Source: Haematococcus lacustris | Lineage: Eukaryota > Chlorophyta > Chlorophyceae > Chlamydomonadales > Haematococcaceae | Assembly: GCA_030144725.1 (NCBI GenBank) | Contig: JASKMD010000002.1 | Span: 174,001 to 238,000, forward strand | DNA: 64,000 bases | Direction of reading: 5' to 3' | Shown: one piece after another, positions 43,550-54,800 of the stretch | Position numbering within the stretch: the stretch's first letter is position 1 | Layout: each line of letters opens with the position of its first letter | Notes under the pieces: model-generated | The model's database searches: none | The model's input: only the letters and a program-made list of their open reading frames with translations | Told to the model about the DNA's origin: nothing | Position numbers and translations under genes: made by a program

Positions 43550-46500
43550 AGCACTAGTGAAGTCGACCAGTAGCGCATAGATATCTACTTTGGCTAGCTT
43601 GGCGTCTTCCAGGGCCATGACCAGCATTTGGAGCTGTTGTGTGGTGTCCCTATGGGAGCGGAAGCCTGCTTGGCAGTTACTTAACATCCCGTTAGCCTCA
43701 GCATACTCGTACAGCGCCTTGGTTATGAGGCTGGTCCAGAGTTTGTAGATGGTATTGGCCAGCCCAACAGGTCTGTAGGCGTTGAGGTCTGTTTCTTGGC
43801 CCTTGTCCTTGTAGAGCAGGCAGGTGTCACTGGTTTTCCATGTTGTGGGTGTGCAGCCAGTGGCCCACATGATGATGAACAGTTGGTGTATGGTGTCCCT
43901 CATCTCCCATGGCAGCATCTTGATGATCTCGTTTTCAATGCCGTCTGGGCCAGGCGCTTTGCCCCCTGATAGTCTGCTGATGCATTCTTGAAATCCTGCT
44001 TTGTCCATGATGGCTGTGTGCATCCAATGTATATGTCGGCAGGTGTGCAACGTAAAGGGGTCCACGGCTTTGGGGCGGGTCCAGGGGTAGTTTCTGGTCT
44101 GTGTGTTTGTGTAGTGGCCTGTTTTGGGAGTCGGCGGCGTGAGCTTTTGTCTGTAGGCGGCGGTGATAATCCGGTTGAGGTCGGCCGGGGCGGTGCAGAT
44201 GTTATTGGTATCGGGGTCGGCTAGTGCCTGCAGTCCTTTGTGGTCGGTGCGAGAAGGGCGTAGTATGTATTTGTTGGCTTTTTTGGGTTGGGTGCTGATG
44301 AGGTGTTGCATTCTGAGACGCGCCTGTGCAATGGCAAGTGCGGAGTCGTCGTCGTCTAGCTTGTGGATTTGGTCGCGATAGGAGTTGGTCAGCTGGGCGA
44401 GCGCGGCTTGCACGTAATTTTCAGTTGTACCGTCGCCCTGGCGTGCTTGCACCGCCTCCCTTACCTCCGCGTTGGTCGTGTCTGTCTCTGGGAGTAGGTC
44501 ATCGATGGACGGGTGGACGCTGTTTTGTTTGTATAACATTCTAGCCTTCCGGCTGAGTTCTCTAGTGGTTTTGAGCTTTTTCCCCAGTGCCAGTCTGATC
44601 TTGCACATGCTCCTGCGTTGGTAATGCTGGCCTCCTCTGGTCAATGTCTTGGTGTTGCATGTCTGCATGGCAGTTCCCCTGCAGGTTTCCAGGAGCGTTG
44701 TGAGCATGGTGGCTGCGGTGTCGACAGCTTCTCTAGCCGGGAGGCCTGCCACTAGTGTCAAGCGTTGTGGTTGTTGTGGGTTGGCCTTGTCTAGTGTGGT
44801 TAGGAAGTGGGTAGCGTCTGTGTACATGGGAGCTAGGTATGCTGTCAGTTGTGCATGCAGTTGTGGAGCGCCTGAGCTGGGTTGTTGCACTCCAAGCCGG
44901 TATGCTTCCCTATCCTTGTTGGTGATTGGGGTGGTAAGAATGGTGTGGCTGTGTTTTAAGGGTCGATGTGTGGCTGCTAGATCTATGCCCAGTCTGGTAG
45001 TGGTGAGTGTGGCGGTGAGCGGTCTGTGGTCGCTGAGGTACGCGTTTGTGTCGACGTGCGTGCGATGCCCAGGGCCTTGTCTCGCGTCGCGCGTGAGGAT
45101 GGCGTCGATGCGGCTGTTGCAGTGTGGTTGCTGGTAGGTCCAGGCCCGGTCGCCGGGGTCAGCTTCGGATAGGCGCAGCTCCGTGGCGAACTCCCTCATC
45201 ATGTGGTCTTGTGGGTATTCAGTGTGTTCGGAGCGGTCCTCTGCCCTCATCGTGGCGTTGATGTCTCCCGCCAGGATGAGTGAGCCGGGCAGGCGTTCAG
45301 TGGCTGTTCGTATGTGTTCTTGCATCTTTCTCCTTAATGGGATCGCGTCGTCGTTGTTCCCTGACGGCCAGTACGTGGCAACGAGTGTGAGCTCTTCGCT
45401 TTGCCGTTGGCGGAGGCTTAGGATGACGCATCGGGTGTTTACATCCGCATCTGTACACGGCGGCAGCATGGTGGCTTGCATTTGGATAGCTAGATCGTGT
45501 CTGATGCCAATGAGGACCTCACTATGGCCTTCGTGACGGTGGACGGTGTAGTTGGGCATAACCCTCTTCAGCCAGCCAGAGCTAGGTTTGTTGCTCTTGG
45601 GTTGAGTCACAGTCTCAGTGAGGATCAAGATGTCCGGGCTATGTTTGTGCACCAGGTTTAGGACCTCGTTTCTAGATCTGCATAGGCCTCTGACATTGAA
45701 GGTTGTGAGGGTGATGTGTTGCCTGTTCTGGGTTGCTTGGGGCAGTTCGGTTGGGGGGTTATTGTGTTGGCTCGTGCAAGAGTCATTGTCCGGCGTGGTT
45801 TGTGGTGTCTCGGCTATGGTGGGGTTTAACCTTGTGGTGTGGGCTACGGTAGTGGGTTTGCGGAGGTATTGGGACATGAGGGTTTGTGTGTGCGTGTCGT
45901 TGCGTTGTGCCTTGGTGGCTCGTACCCGCTTAGCAGACGGGCCAATGTTGGTATCGACACGCGTGGTGGGTCGATTGGTACGCGGCGTACCTGAGGGGGC
46001 TGGCGGGCGGAGGGTAACAGTGGGAATGTCCCGGCGCTGTCGCGACCGGGCAGGTTCCTCGTGTGATGGAGTGTCCTCTACTGTAGTGTTGCGCTTGGTG
46101 TCTAGTGTTGGGTTCTTGTCGGCGTCAATGGTGGTCCCGGGCGGTGGGGCGAGTATCTCTCCTACCTCTATGTTGGTGAGATCAATCGGGTCAGTGTGAT
46201 CTTGAAAATGTGCTGCTAGTGCTGATGCGGTGGTGGCCTCCAACGGGTCCGCTATCCAGATCTCTCTCCTAACGAACCTTGTGTGTCTCACGTTGCCTGT
46301 GCATATGGTGAGCATGTTCCCTTGGAGGCGTCCCCAGTCGTTAGGTGTAATGAGTGGTTTGGGCACACGGTTGAGTGAGTCCAGCTGGTACCAGCCTTGT
46401 TGTGTGTGTTTAATGACAGTTGCATGGTGGTGTGATAGCAAGATAACAACATCAGTGTGTGTCGCCCCCGTGCTTGCAATAGCTGTAGTGATCACCTCAG

Positions 46501-49500
46501 GTGTGATACTGTGGGTTGATAGGTAGGTTGTTGCTGGGTGCAGGTATGTGCGCATCTCATGGTGCTGGCGGTGTAGGTAGTGGTTCAGTGTGTCAGACGA
46601 GAACTTGCCTTTCTCGTGATAGATGTGATCAGTATTGAAGGATCGAATTGTATGCCCTGCTTCTCGTGCTGCTTGTGCTAGATGTTGTAGGTGCTCGGCT
46701 AGTTGCTTGCAGTGTCTGATGACTGCGTGGTAATCTATGCATTTCTTTCCCATGGCCATGTTGAATGCATGTACCAGGCAGCATTCTTCGTGTTGCCTTT
46801 CCATGTAGGGTTGTGCAGGGTTGTGGGTCTGTGTATATGTGGGACCGGATCCTGTAGTGTTGCGATCATGGTCGCATGTTTGTTCCGCATGGCTGATGAT
46901 GTTTTGAATGCCCTTTTCCTCACACCGGCGTATCTGCTCCCGTGAGCGGGTATTAGGCGTGATGACAAAGAGTTGGTGCATAATCCGCTTGGTTGCAGCA
47001 GGAACGTGCAAGAGAGGTGTGGTTGTCGTTTTCAAGGAGTCCAGTAGGTGCCATGCGCCATTAATGCATTTCATGGCCATGCTGTGGCCTGGCTTTTTGC
47101 ACAAAAAGGTGTTTGTACCATACTGGCCAGCAAGGTTCCCTAGTTTATCAGCAACCCAGTCGCTGGGTTGGGTGAGTTGGGCAATGCTCTGCACAGCAAG
47201 GCCGTAGTGGGTACGTAAGTACATCTCAATGACTTCGTCGGAGTAGCCGTCCACTCCCCTTGCCATTAGCCATGCGCCACGCTCAAAGTGGTCAGTTAGC
47301 TGAGGGAGCCTGTTCTCGTAAAAGTTGTCTATGTCTTGCATGGTGACCCATTCATGTCCCGCAGCATTGTTCAGGGAGTAAACCTGGCACGCGGAGCTAT
47401 CTTTATCTTGTTTGAAATGTTTGATAGCTGGGCCTGGATTGGCTTCCACATCCCCAGCGGCTAGTAGGAGCCAGGCCACGTAGACTGCCCGTGCGGCGGC
47501 TATGGGGTTAAAGGTGCATGTGGTCCAGCTACTTTCACCTATTGTTGTTTGATAGCAGCAATAGACATGGAGGGTGTTGTTGTATTGGTAGACTGTGTAT
47601 GGGCGGCCGTTCTTGGCTCCCTGTGTGGAGAGGTGGAAAGTGTTAGAAAGCTTACATAGGGAGCTAGAGGCGGCTAGGGTGCCATCCATCCCTGTCATTA
47701 CATTGTACCCAATGGTTCGTACCGTGGATCTATATGAACTTAAGCGTTTCTTATGCCGCCTTAGGCACTGTTTCGATTCTTTAGCTGTGGGTTTGTTGCC
47801 ATGTTGGGGGGCTGTGGTAATGATGTAAATACCCATCCCAAAGAGTAGGAGTTGGGTCTCCAAGTTCCTTTGTTGTGTGATGACTCTGCCAATGTGGGTG
47901 GAGGTACGTTGGGGAGCGGAGCAGGCCGTCGCTACTCGGTAATGTTGTGGAATGCACCCACTTGATCTGGTTACATGGGCGGCAGTGCAAGTTACATGTG
48001 ACATAGTGCTGGACCGGGGTAAAGGGATGATGAGTAATGCAAAAGTGGTTTGCATCTCTGTAGTGGCTGGCTGGTCATGTAGGGCTGTAGCAAGCAGGTC
48101 TGGCAGGTGGTGGTAAGGCTGAGCGCCATGTCTTATGCCGGCCTGCATGTCAACATGGGTAGTTGGCATCTCTGTTGTGGCTGCCTGGTCATGTAGGGCT
48201 GTAGCAAGCAGGTCTGGCAGGTGGTGGTAAGGCTGAGCGCCATGTCTTATGCCGGCCTGCATGTCAACATGGGTAGTCGGCATCTCTGTAGCAGCTGGCT
48301 GGTCATGCATGGCTGTAGCAAGCAGGTCTGGCAGGTGGTGGTAAGGCTGAGCGCCATGTCTTATGCCGGCCTGCATGTCAACATGGGTAGTTGGCATCTC
48401 TGTTGTGGCTGCCTGGTCATGTAGGGCTGTAGCAAGCAGGTCTGGCAGGTGGTGGTAAGGCTGAGCGCCATGTCTTATGCCGGCCTGCATGTCAACATGG
48501 GTAGTCGGCATCTCTGTAGCGGCTGGCTGGTCATGCATGGCTGTAGCAAGCAGGTCTGGCAGGTGGTGGTAAGGCTGAGCGCCATGTCTCATGCCGGCCT
48601 GCATGTCAACATGGGTAGTCGGCATCTCTGTAGCGGCTGGCTGGTCATGCATGGCTGTAGCAAGCAGGTCTGGCAGGTGGTGGTAAGGCTGAGCGCCATG
48701 TCTTATGCCGGCCTGCATGTCAACATGGGTAGTTGGCATCTCTGTTGTGGCTGCCTGGTCATGCATGGCTGTAGCAAGCAGGTCTGGCAGGTGGTGGTAA
48801 GGCTGAGCGCCATGTCTCATGCCGGCCTGCATGTCAACATGGGTAGTTGGCATCTCTGTTGCGGCTGGCGGGTCACGCAAGGCTGTAGCAAGCAGGTCTG
48901 GCAGGTGGTGGTAAGGCTGAGTGCCATGTCTCATGCCGGCCTGCATGTCAACATGGGTAGTCGGCATCTCTGTAGCGGCTGGCTGGTCATGCATGGCTGT
49001 AGCAAGCAGGTCTGGCAGGTGGTGGTAAGGCTGAGCGCCATGTCTCATGCCGGCCTGCATGTCAACATGGGTAGTCGGCATCTCTGTTGCGGCTGGCTGG
49101 TCATGCATGGCTGTAGCAAGCAGGTCTGGCAGGTGGTGGTAAGGCTGAGCGCCATGTCTCATGCCGGCCTGCATGTCAACATGGGTAGTTGGCATCTCTG
49201 TAGCGGCTGGCGGGTCACGCAAGGCTGTAGCAAGCAGGTCTGGCAGGTGGTGGTAAGGCTGAGCGCCATGTCTCATGCCGGCCTGCATGTCAACATGGGT
49301 AGTCGGCATCTCTGTAGCGGCTGGCTGGTCATGCATGGCTGTAGCAAGCAGGTCTGGCAGGTGGTGGTAAGGCTGAGCGCCATGTCTTATGCCGGCCTGC
49401 ATGTCAACATGAGTAGTTGGCATCTCTGTAGCGGCTGGCTGGTCATGCAAGGCTGTATCAGTTAGGGCTGGCGGGTGGTAGTAAGGCTGAGCGCTATGTC

Positions 49501-50077
49501 TTATACATGCCTGCATGTCAACATGAGTAGTCGGCATCACTGTAGCGGCTGGCTGGTCATGCAAGGCTGTGGCAAGCTGGGCTGGCAGGTGGTGGTAAGG
49601 CTGAGCGCCATGTCTTATGCCGGCCTGCAGACAAGGGTGTGTGTTCATTTGCCCTGGTTGTGTATCCGTCAAATAGATGATGTTGAGAATAGCATCTGGG
49701 AAGGGGTTGCATGTTGGCAGCAAAAGATTAGTGGTTGCATTCTGACGATGGAGGGCATAGCACTGCTTGTCCAAGAAGTTGTTGGTATCCGTGGAGTTGA
49801 GAGTCTGGGAGATATAGTTGGTGAACGCTGGCCATGGGCCAGAACTGCTTGCGTAGCTACCGTGGGGCGAACCCTCAACGGCGCCGTGTTGGTCTGACAA
49901 GTGCGGGGCTAGGTGGCCACTTGTGCCACCCAAGCTTGCCGCACCCCATCCCCAACACGCGCACAGCAGCAAAACACAGGTTAGGATAGCGGCAAGCCCT
50001 CTCTTTGGCTTACCGTCTACCTCCATAGCCTGCGTTGAGCGCTCCTCACAAGTCGGTTTTTGCGTTTCAAGGCTCAT
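43550..50077 (-). CDS. Dualen-like polyprotein, N-terminal part: repeat region, two papain-like domains, APE endonuclease, RT start
   Basis: The ATG at 50077 opens MSLETQKPTCEERS, followed by a hydrophobic signal- or anchor-like segment (GLAAILTCVLLLCACWGWG). Fourteen 38-residue repeats occupy about residues 150-681. Two Josephin/Ulp1-like cysteine-protease-like domains follow: SSACQVYSLNNAAG ... GHSMAMKCINGAWHLLDSL (about 47430-47000) and EECCLVHAFNMAMGKKC ... HHHATVIKHTQQGWYQLDSL (about 46800-46330). Each keeps a Cys, a His and a following Trp-x-LDSL. The APE endonuclease (about 45720-44960) has TFNVRGL, LTETVT, LAGDIN and LSDHRPL. The RT begins near 43970 (GGKAPGPDGIENEI, AYRPVGLANTIYKLW, QAGFRSHRDT, LLVDFTS) and is broken at the transposon insertion. 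Confidence 0.85.
48035..49630 (-). repeat. 14 tandem copies of a 114-bp coding repeat
   Basis: Each unit encodes MQAGIRHGAQPYHHLPDLL followed by ATAMHDQPAATEMPTTHVD or a close variant. All units are exactly 38 codons, so the frame is never disturbed. The two units nearest the N-terminus and the last one are the most divergent; the central ones differ at a few sites, consistent with recent homogenisation. Confidence 0.95.
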
Positions 50078-51432
50078 TCGGCTGCTCCGGGCGTGCTCTT
50101 TAACGTCCTGCTATCAGGGAGCGTAGAGCGCGTCGCGGCGATGCAGAATTTCGCTCTTGTTTTTTCAAACCAGAATTGTGTTGCCACGGGGCTGTGGGGT
50201 GGCAGTTTAGCTATGAAACTTTGCACGCAGGTGGATGGCATGTAGGGGAGTGTAACTCTCAGCGGTGCCGAGTCCAAACTCGGTCATGGTGTGGAGTTGT
50301 GCGACTGACTGCATGGCTCTGGCCCTGAGATCGGCTAAGGGAGTTGGGGGTCACAGACCAAAGTGAGCTTTTGCCGTATCTGAGTATGAGCGTTTGTAAC
50401 ACTGTTGTAGATGAGCTTAACCTAGTAAGTAGCATGTTGTAGGTCCAAATGGTCGAGCTGTGGCATTGCCCTCAAGGTATGGGAGGAGGTAGGCTCAGTG
50501 CCACATTCCCGCAACCGCTCTCCGATCCGACTGCTGCTGTCGACGCGCATGCTTGTGTAGAGCAGCCTAAGCGACGCGGGCGGTCGTAGTGATGACTGCA
50601 TGCTCCGCAACGGCTCAATTCGAATCACCAACTTTGATGCTTTGCTGTGCACGGCCCACTGACTGCATGATTATTCTGGATGGGTGAAAGGTAGCTGGCT
50701 GTGTTGGCTACATTGTGAACCATCTAGCACAATATTTGGCGCAGTGAGTGCAGAGTTATAGCCGTCCTACTACCAGGGGTCAGTTTCCTGTCATTTTCTG
50801 TTAGTTGGGGTCGCCCGACTTGCACTGCCACTTGCGCAACAGGGTCTTGTCAGGACACCCAGCCCTGGCCTGGCCGCTGTTAGCTGCCTGGCTGCATGGT
50901 GCCACGCAGCAGGCTGGGCAGGGCGGCCAGGAACCACCCGGCAGCCATGACCATACTGGTGCCCCCGCCTTGCACTCAGATGCGACTAAACACAGTGCTC
51001 AGTCCTCAGCCCAGCATGCTTGCAACTTGCAGGCTGGTTGATTAAGCTTGACCATCATAGTTGACAGGCAGCGTATTTCCTGGTCCGACCAGGCGCCCCG
51101 GCTGCCCTCAGCTGGCCCTCCATGCGGACAGCCCTCAGTCGAGGTCGCTCAGTCGACAAGGTTTGTGGACTAAGTGTTTGGACTAAGTCTCGGAGTCGTA
51201 TGGGACAGCCTCGTCGCGGGCTCCATCGCGCTTTTGTCCCATGAATTTGAACTTTAGCCGACTCCGGACACCTGCGCACAAAGGTTAGATACATACTACG
51301 AACATTGTGACTTGCAAGGTGCGCCAATGGTACTTTATTTATTGTTGAGCTCGATAAATCCAGGATTTAGGAGTGACATTTTAGTCGTGTTTGCACACAA
51401 GCGACTGCGCGCGCTCGTGGGCGCAGGCCGCG
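50078..51432. other. Retrotransposon 5' flank and upstream region of the metallophosphoesterase gene
   Basis: No supported coding region. The left part presumably holds the 5' UTR/promoter of the Dualen-like element on the minus strand; its exact end could not be placed. The right part, with duplicated GGACTAAGT motifs (51169-51188) and an AT-richer stretch at 51290-51360, is the likely promoter of the downstream plus-strand gene. Confidence 0.4.
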
Positions 51433-51832
51433 ATGGCATTCCGGATGCCCCTCGGTCTTAGCAGTGTCATCGCGCTGCTAATGCTCACGGCTGCAGGTCA
51501 GCTGGGCTCGATAGCTCGTTGTGTTCCCATCCCCCCTCGGATGGAGCTAGCATTGCCATGTCCTGCATGCTGCGCAGCCCCAGGGCCTGATCCGGGTCCG
51601 GCGCCCCCTGTCGCGCTACTGCTGCACTTGTCCGATTTGCACCTCTCCCGCTTCTCTGGAGATGGAGGCTGCAGCCGGGAGGCTGATCTCAAGGCGCTAG
51701 CTCAGGTGTGCCACCCAGTGTGAGGCCAGGCACAAGGTGGGGGAGCTGGAGCCATGGCAGGTGTGGGCTGGGGGAGGGGTGCGAGATGTCAGCCTGCTGC
51801 CGCCGCCAGCCCTGACCTCCCAGTGTAGAGCC

Positions 51833-51864
<32 letters not shown>

Positions 51865-54800
51865 CCAGGGCCTGCTGAGTGTGTGGCGTCCAGACGCGCT
51901 GCTCATCACGGGGGACCTCACTCATGCCAAGACGCCGTATGGGCAGGGTCAGCAGCAGCAGGCGGAGTGGCAGGTAGGGGTCAGCAGGGGGGTTATGGGG
52001 GCAGCAAAGAGGCAGCAGGGGGGCAGCAGGGTGGCAGGAGGGGGGGGGGAGGCGATGTGGGGGTGGTGGGGGGGCTCAAGCGCAGCGCTGTAGTCCCCAC
52101 CAGCTGATGCCATGGCATAGATCAACAGATCAGGCTAGGCAGCTGCCACCCCCCTCCCCCTGGGGGAGTCAGGCGCCAGGCAGCTGTGGACGCGCCACTG
52201 GCTGTTGCTGACCCTGGTGTGTGAGGTGAGGTGTGAGGTGAGGTGTGAGGTAGGGTGTGAGGTGAGGTGTGAGGTGAGGTGTGAGGTGTGAGGTGAGGTG
52301 TGAGGTGAGGTGTGAGGTGTGGCGCAGGCTTACCAGCGCGTGTGGCGGCTGCTGGCTGAGGCCAGTGGGTTGGGGCCGGAGCAGGTGCTGGAGCAGCGGG
52401 GCAACCATGACACCTTTGATGCGCCCAGGTGGGGTGGGGGGGGTGGAGGGGGGGGGCGGGGGCTACGAGGTGTGGCGTCCCCCCCGCCCCTGCCTTGCCA
52501 GTCCATGTGGCAGTAGCCCGGGGCCATGCGGGTGCTGTCTGCTGTCTGCCCTGACCCTGGCCCTGGGGGCTGAGGCTGCGCCCTGCTGCCCGGCGCTGCA
52601 GGGGCGGCCCCCTGGACCTGCTCAGAGCATACAGCGCCACTGCCGCCCGCACAGCCGGGCAGGAGGGGGGGGCGCTGGGGCGAGTGGTGCTGGACACGCT
52701 GCTGCCTAGCCAGGTCTGTGGGGGGGGGGCAGGGTCGAGGTCAGGGCAGGAAGCTCCGTCATGGGGGGTGGGTTGGGGTGGTCCAGGGGCAGAGGCAGGT
52801 GCAGGTGAGGAGTGCGAGGTGGAGGCAGTGGCTGGGGCAGGGGGGGGAGTTGCAGAGGACAGTGGTGTGTATGTGGAGGTGGTGCTGAGCTGCACTGCCG
52901 GCTGCCTGCTGCTGCCTGCTGCTGGCTGTTGACAGGCGGGGCTGCGGGGCCGCGCCAGGAGGGCAGGTCAGGTGCAGCGCCCTACACTGGGCCGGCAGCA
53001 GGCTGAAGGGGAGCAGCGGTGCAGGCAGCTGCAGGGGGGTGGGGGGGAGGGGGGGGAGAGCACCTGGGCGGGGGCCAACAGCAGCAGCAGCAGCAGGCCG
53101 GGGGGGGGGGGCGCTGCCCCTGACCAGCCCCCCCTCAGGTATTGATCAGCAAGGGCTGGCGGCTGCAGCAGCAGTGGAGGCTGCCCCGGCCCCTCCCCCC
53201 TGCCCTGCTGCCCTGCTGCTGGGCTTTGACGCCACGCCTGAGCTGGGCCTGCGCCCCCCCACAAACTTCCTGGGTAGGTGCGGACCCCTCCCCCCTGCCC
53301 CCCCCCCTCCCCCCCGGGACCCCTGACATCAGACCAGCAGGCTCGGCTGCCGCCCGCAGCCATCCCTGCCCCCCGCAGCCGCCCCTGCCCTTTGCATCTG
53401 GCCCTGCCCTCTGGCCCCCCCCTGCTGCAGCCTGCCCTGCCCCCCGCTCTCTCCCCCCTGCTGCTGTGAGCAGGGGAGGTCAGCCCACACCTGCTGCACC
53501 AGCTGGCGGAGCGCCTGGCTGCAGCCACTGCCCCGGGCGCCTCCCCCCCCGGCTGCCCCCCCCCCCCCCATCATCGGGTACGGGCACTACCCCCTGAGCA
53601 CCCTGGCCTACCCAGCCTCCGCCAGCCGCCCCCCCCCACAGCCCCTGGGGCCAGGCGGCAGCAGCCAGGCCAGGGGGGGGCCGAGTAGGGGTCAGGGGCA
53701 GCAGGGGGGGGGAGGGGAGGGGGGGACGGGGCAGGGGGGGGAGGGAAGGGGGCGCCCTACCCCCTGCTCAGTTGATGCCCCTGACTGTATCCAGGCTGGC
53801 GGGGGGGAGGCGGCGGCAGGGTCAGGGGTCAGGGGGGGTGTGGCGGGGGTGCTGGGGGCAGGGGACGCCAGCGCCTACCTGTGTGGTCACCTCCACACTG
53901 TGTTTGGTGACCGGCTGCACCGCCTGCACGACAAGCCGGATGGGCAGGCAGGTGCGGGGCAGGGGCAGGGGCAGGGTCAAGGGCAGGTGCAAGGGCAAGT
54001 GCAGGGGCAGGGGCAGGGGCAGGGGCAGGGGCAGGGGCGGGAGCGGGGGCAGGCGGGGCGGGGGCGGGGGCGGGGGCGGGGGCGGGGGCGGGGGCGGGGG
54101 CGGGGGCGGGGGCGGGGGCGGGGGCGGGGGCGGGGGCGGGGGCGGGGGTGAGGTTGATCCCCCGCAGTGCTGCCCCTCAGCTGCTGCTCTAGCCGCCCGC
54201 CTGCCTTGTGTCCTGGCCCCTGCTGGTGCACCCTAGAGTCAGGGGCCAGGGGGGAGGCTCTGGGTCAGGCTGGGGGTAGGGGTCAGGGTCCAGGCTCAAG
54301 GCAGCCTAAAAGTGCATGTGGGATCAGGGGGGTAGGGTCAGGGGGGAGGTCAGGGGGGGGGCCCCTCAGCTGCCCCCCCCTGGGGTCCACTGCCTGGCCC
54401 AACCTCCCCTGCTGTTGTGTCTGCCGCCCTGCCGCCTATTCCTGCCCCCCCCCCCCCCCCGCCCACTGCCCACTGCCTGCTGCACTGCGGTTGGTGAGGC
54501 CGGCCTGAGGCTGCAGGTGTGGTTGCAGGCGGCGGGGGTCAGCGGGCGTACCTGGCTGAGCTCATGGCGGCTGACTGGAAGAGTGCGCGCGCCCTGCGCC
54601 TCATCACGCTGGACCCTCAGGTGGGCGGTGCGCGGGACAGGCAGGGGGAAGGGGGGCCGACAGAGTAGCTGGGAGGAGGGGCCAGGGGCCAGGGGCAGCG
54701 GGCAGGGGGCAGGGGGTACGGGCCAGGGGCCAGGGGGCAGGGGGAGGTTCCAGCCCTGCCGCCTCCAGCTGTGTGTCAGTGCCAGTGTCAGCGTGGCCTG

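Larger units (their letters stand above)
33893..50077 (-). mobile_element. Dualen/RandI-like non-LTR retrotransposon, split by a DNA transposon
   Basis: Two minus-strand reading frames (50077-43550 and 38776-33893) belong to one polyprotein. Removing the 38781-43549 insertion and one 4-bp duplication joins them in frame across the RT, giving about 3,803 codons without a stop. The presence of both an APE and a PD-(D/E)XK (restriction-like) endonuclease, plus RNase H and a cysteine-protease-like region, is the hallmark of the Dualen/RandI group. Element ends outside the coding part were not determined; a poly-G run and TAG lie at the 3' coding end. Confidence 0.85.

Noticed and set aside
48221..49465. 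Long plus-strand frame with repeated VVRLSAMSYAGLHVNM units
   Set aside because: It is the antisense shadow of the 114-bp coding repeat; its length follows from the repeat period being a multiple of three.
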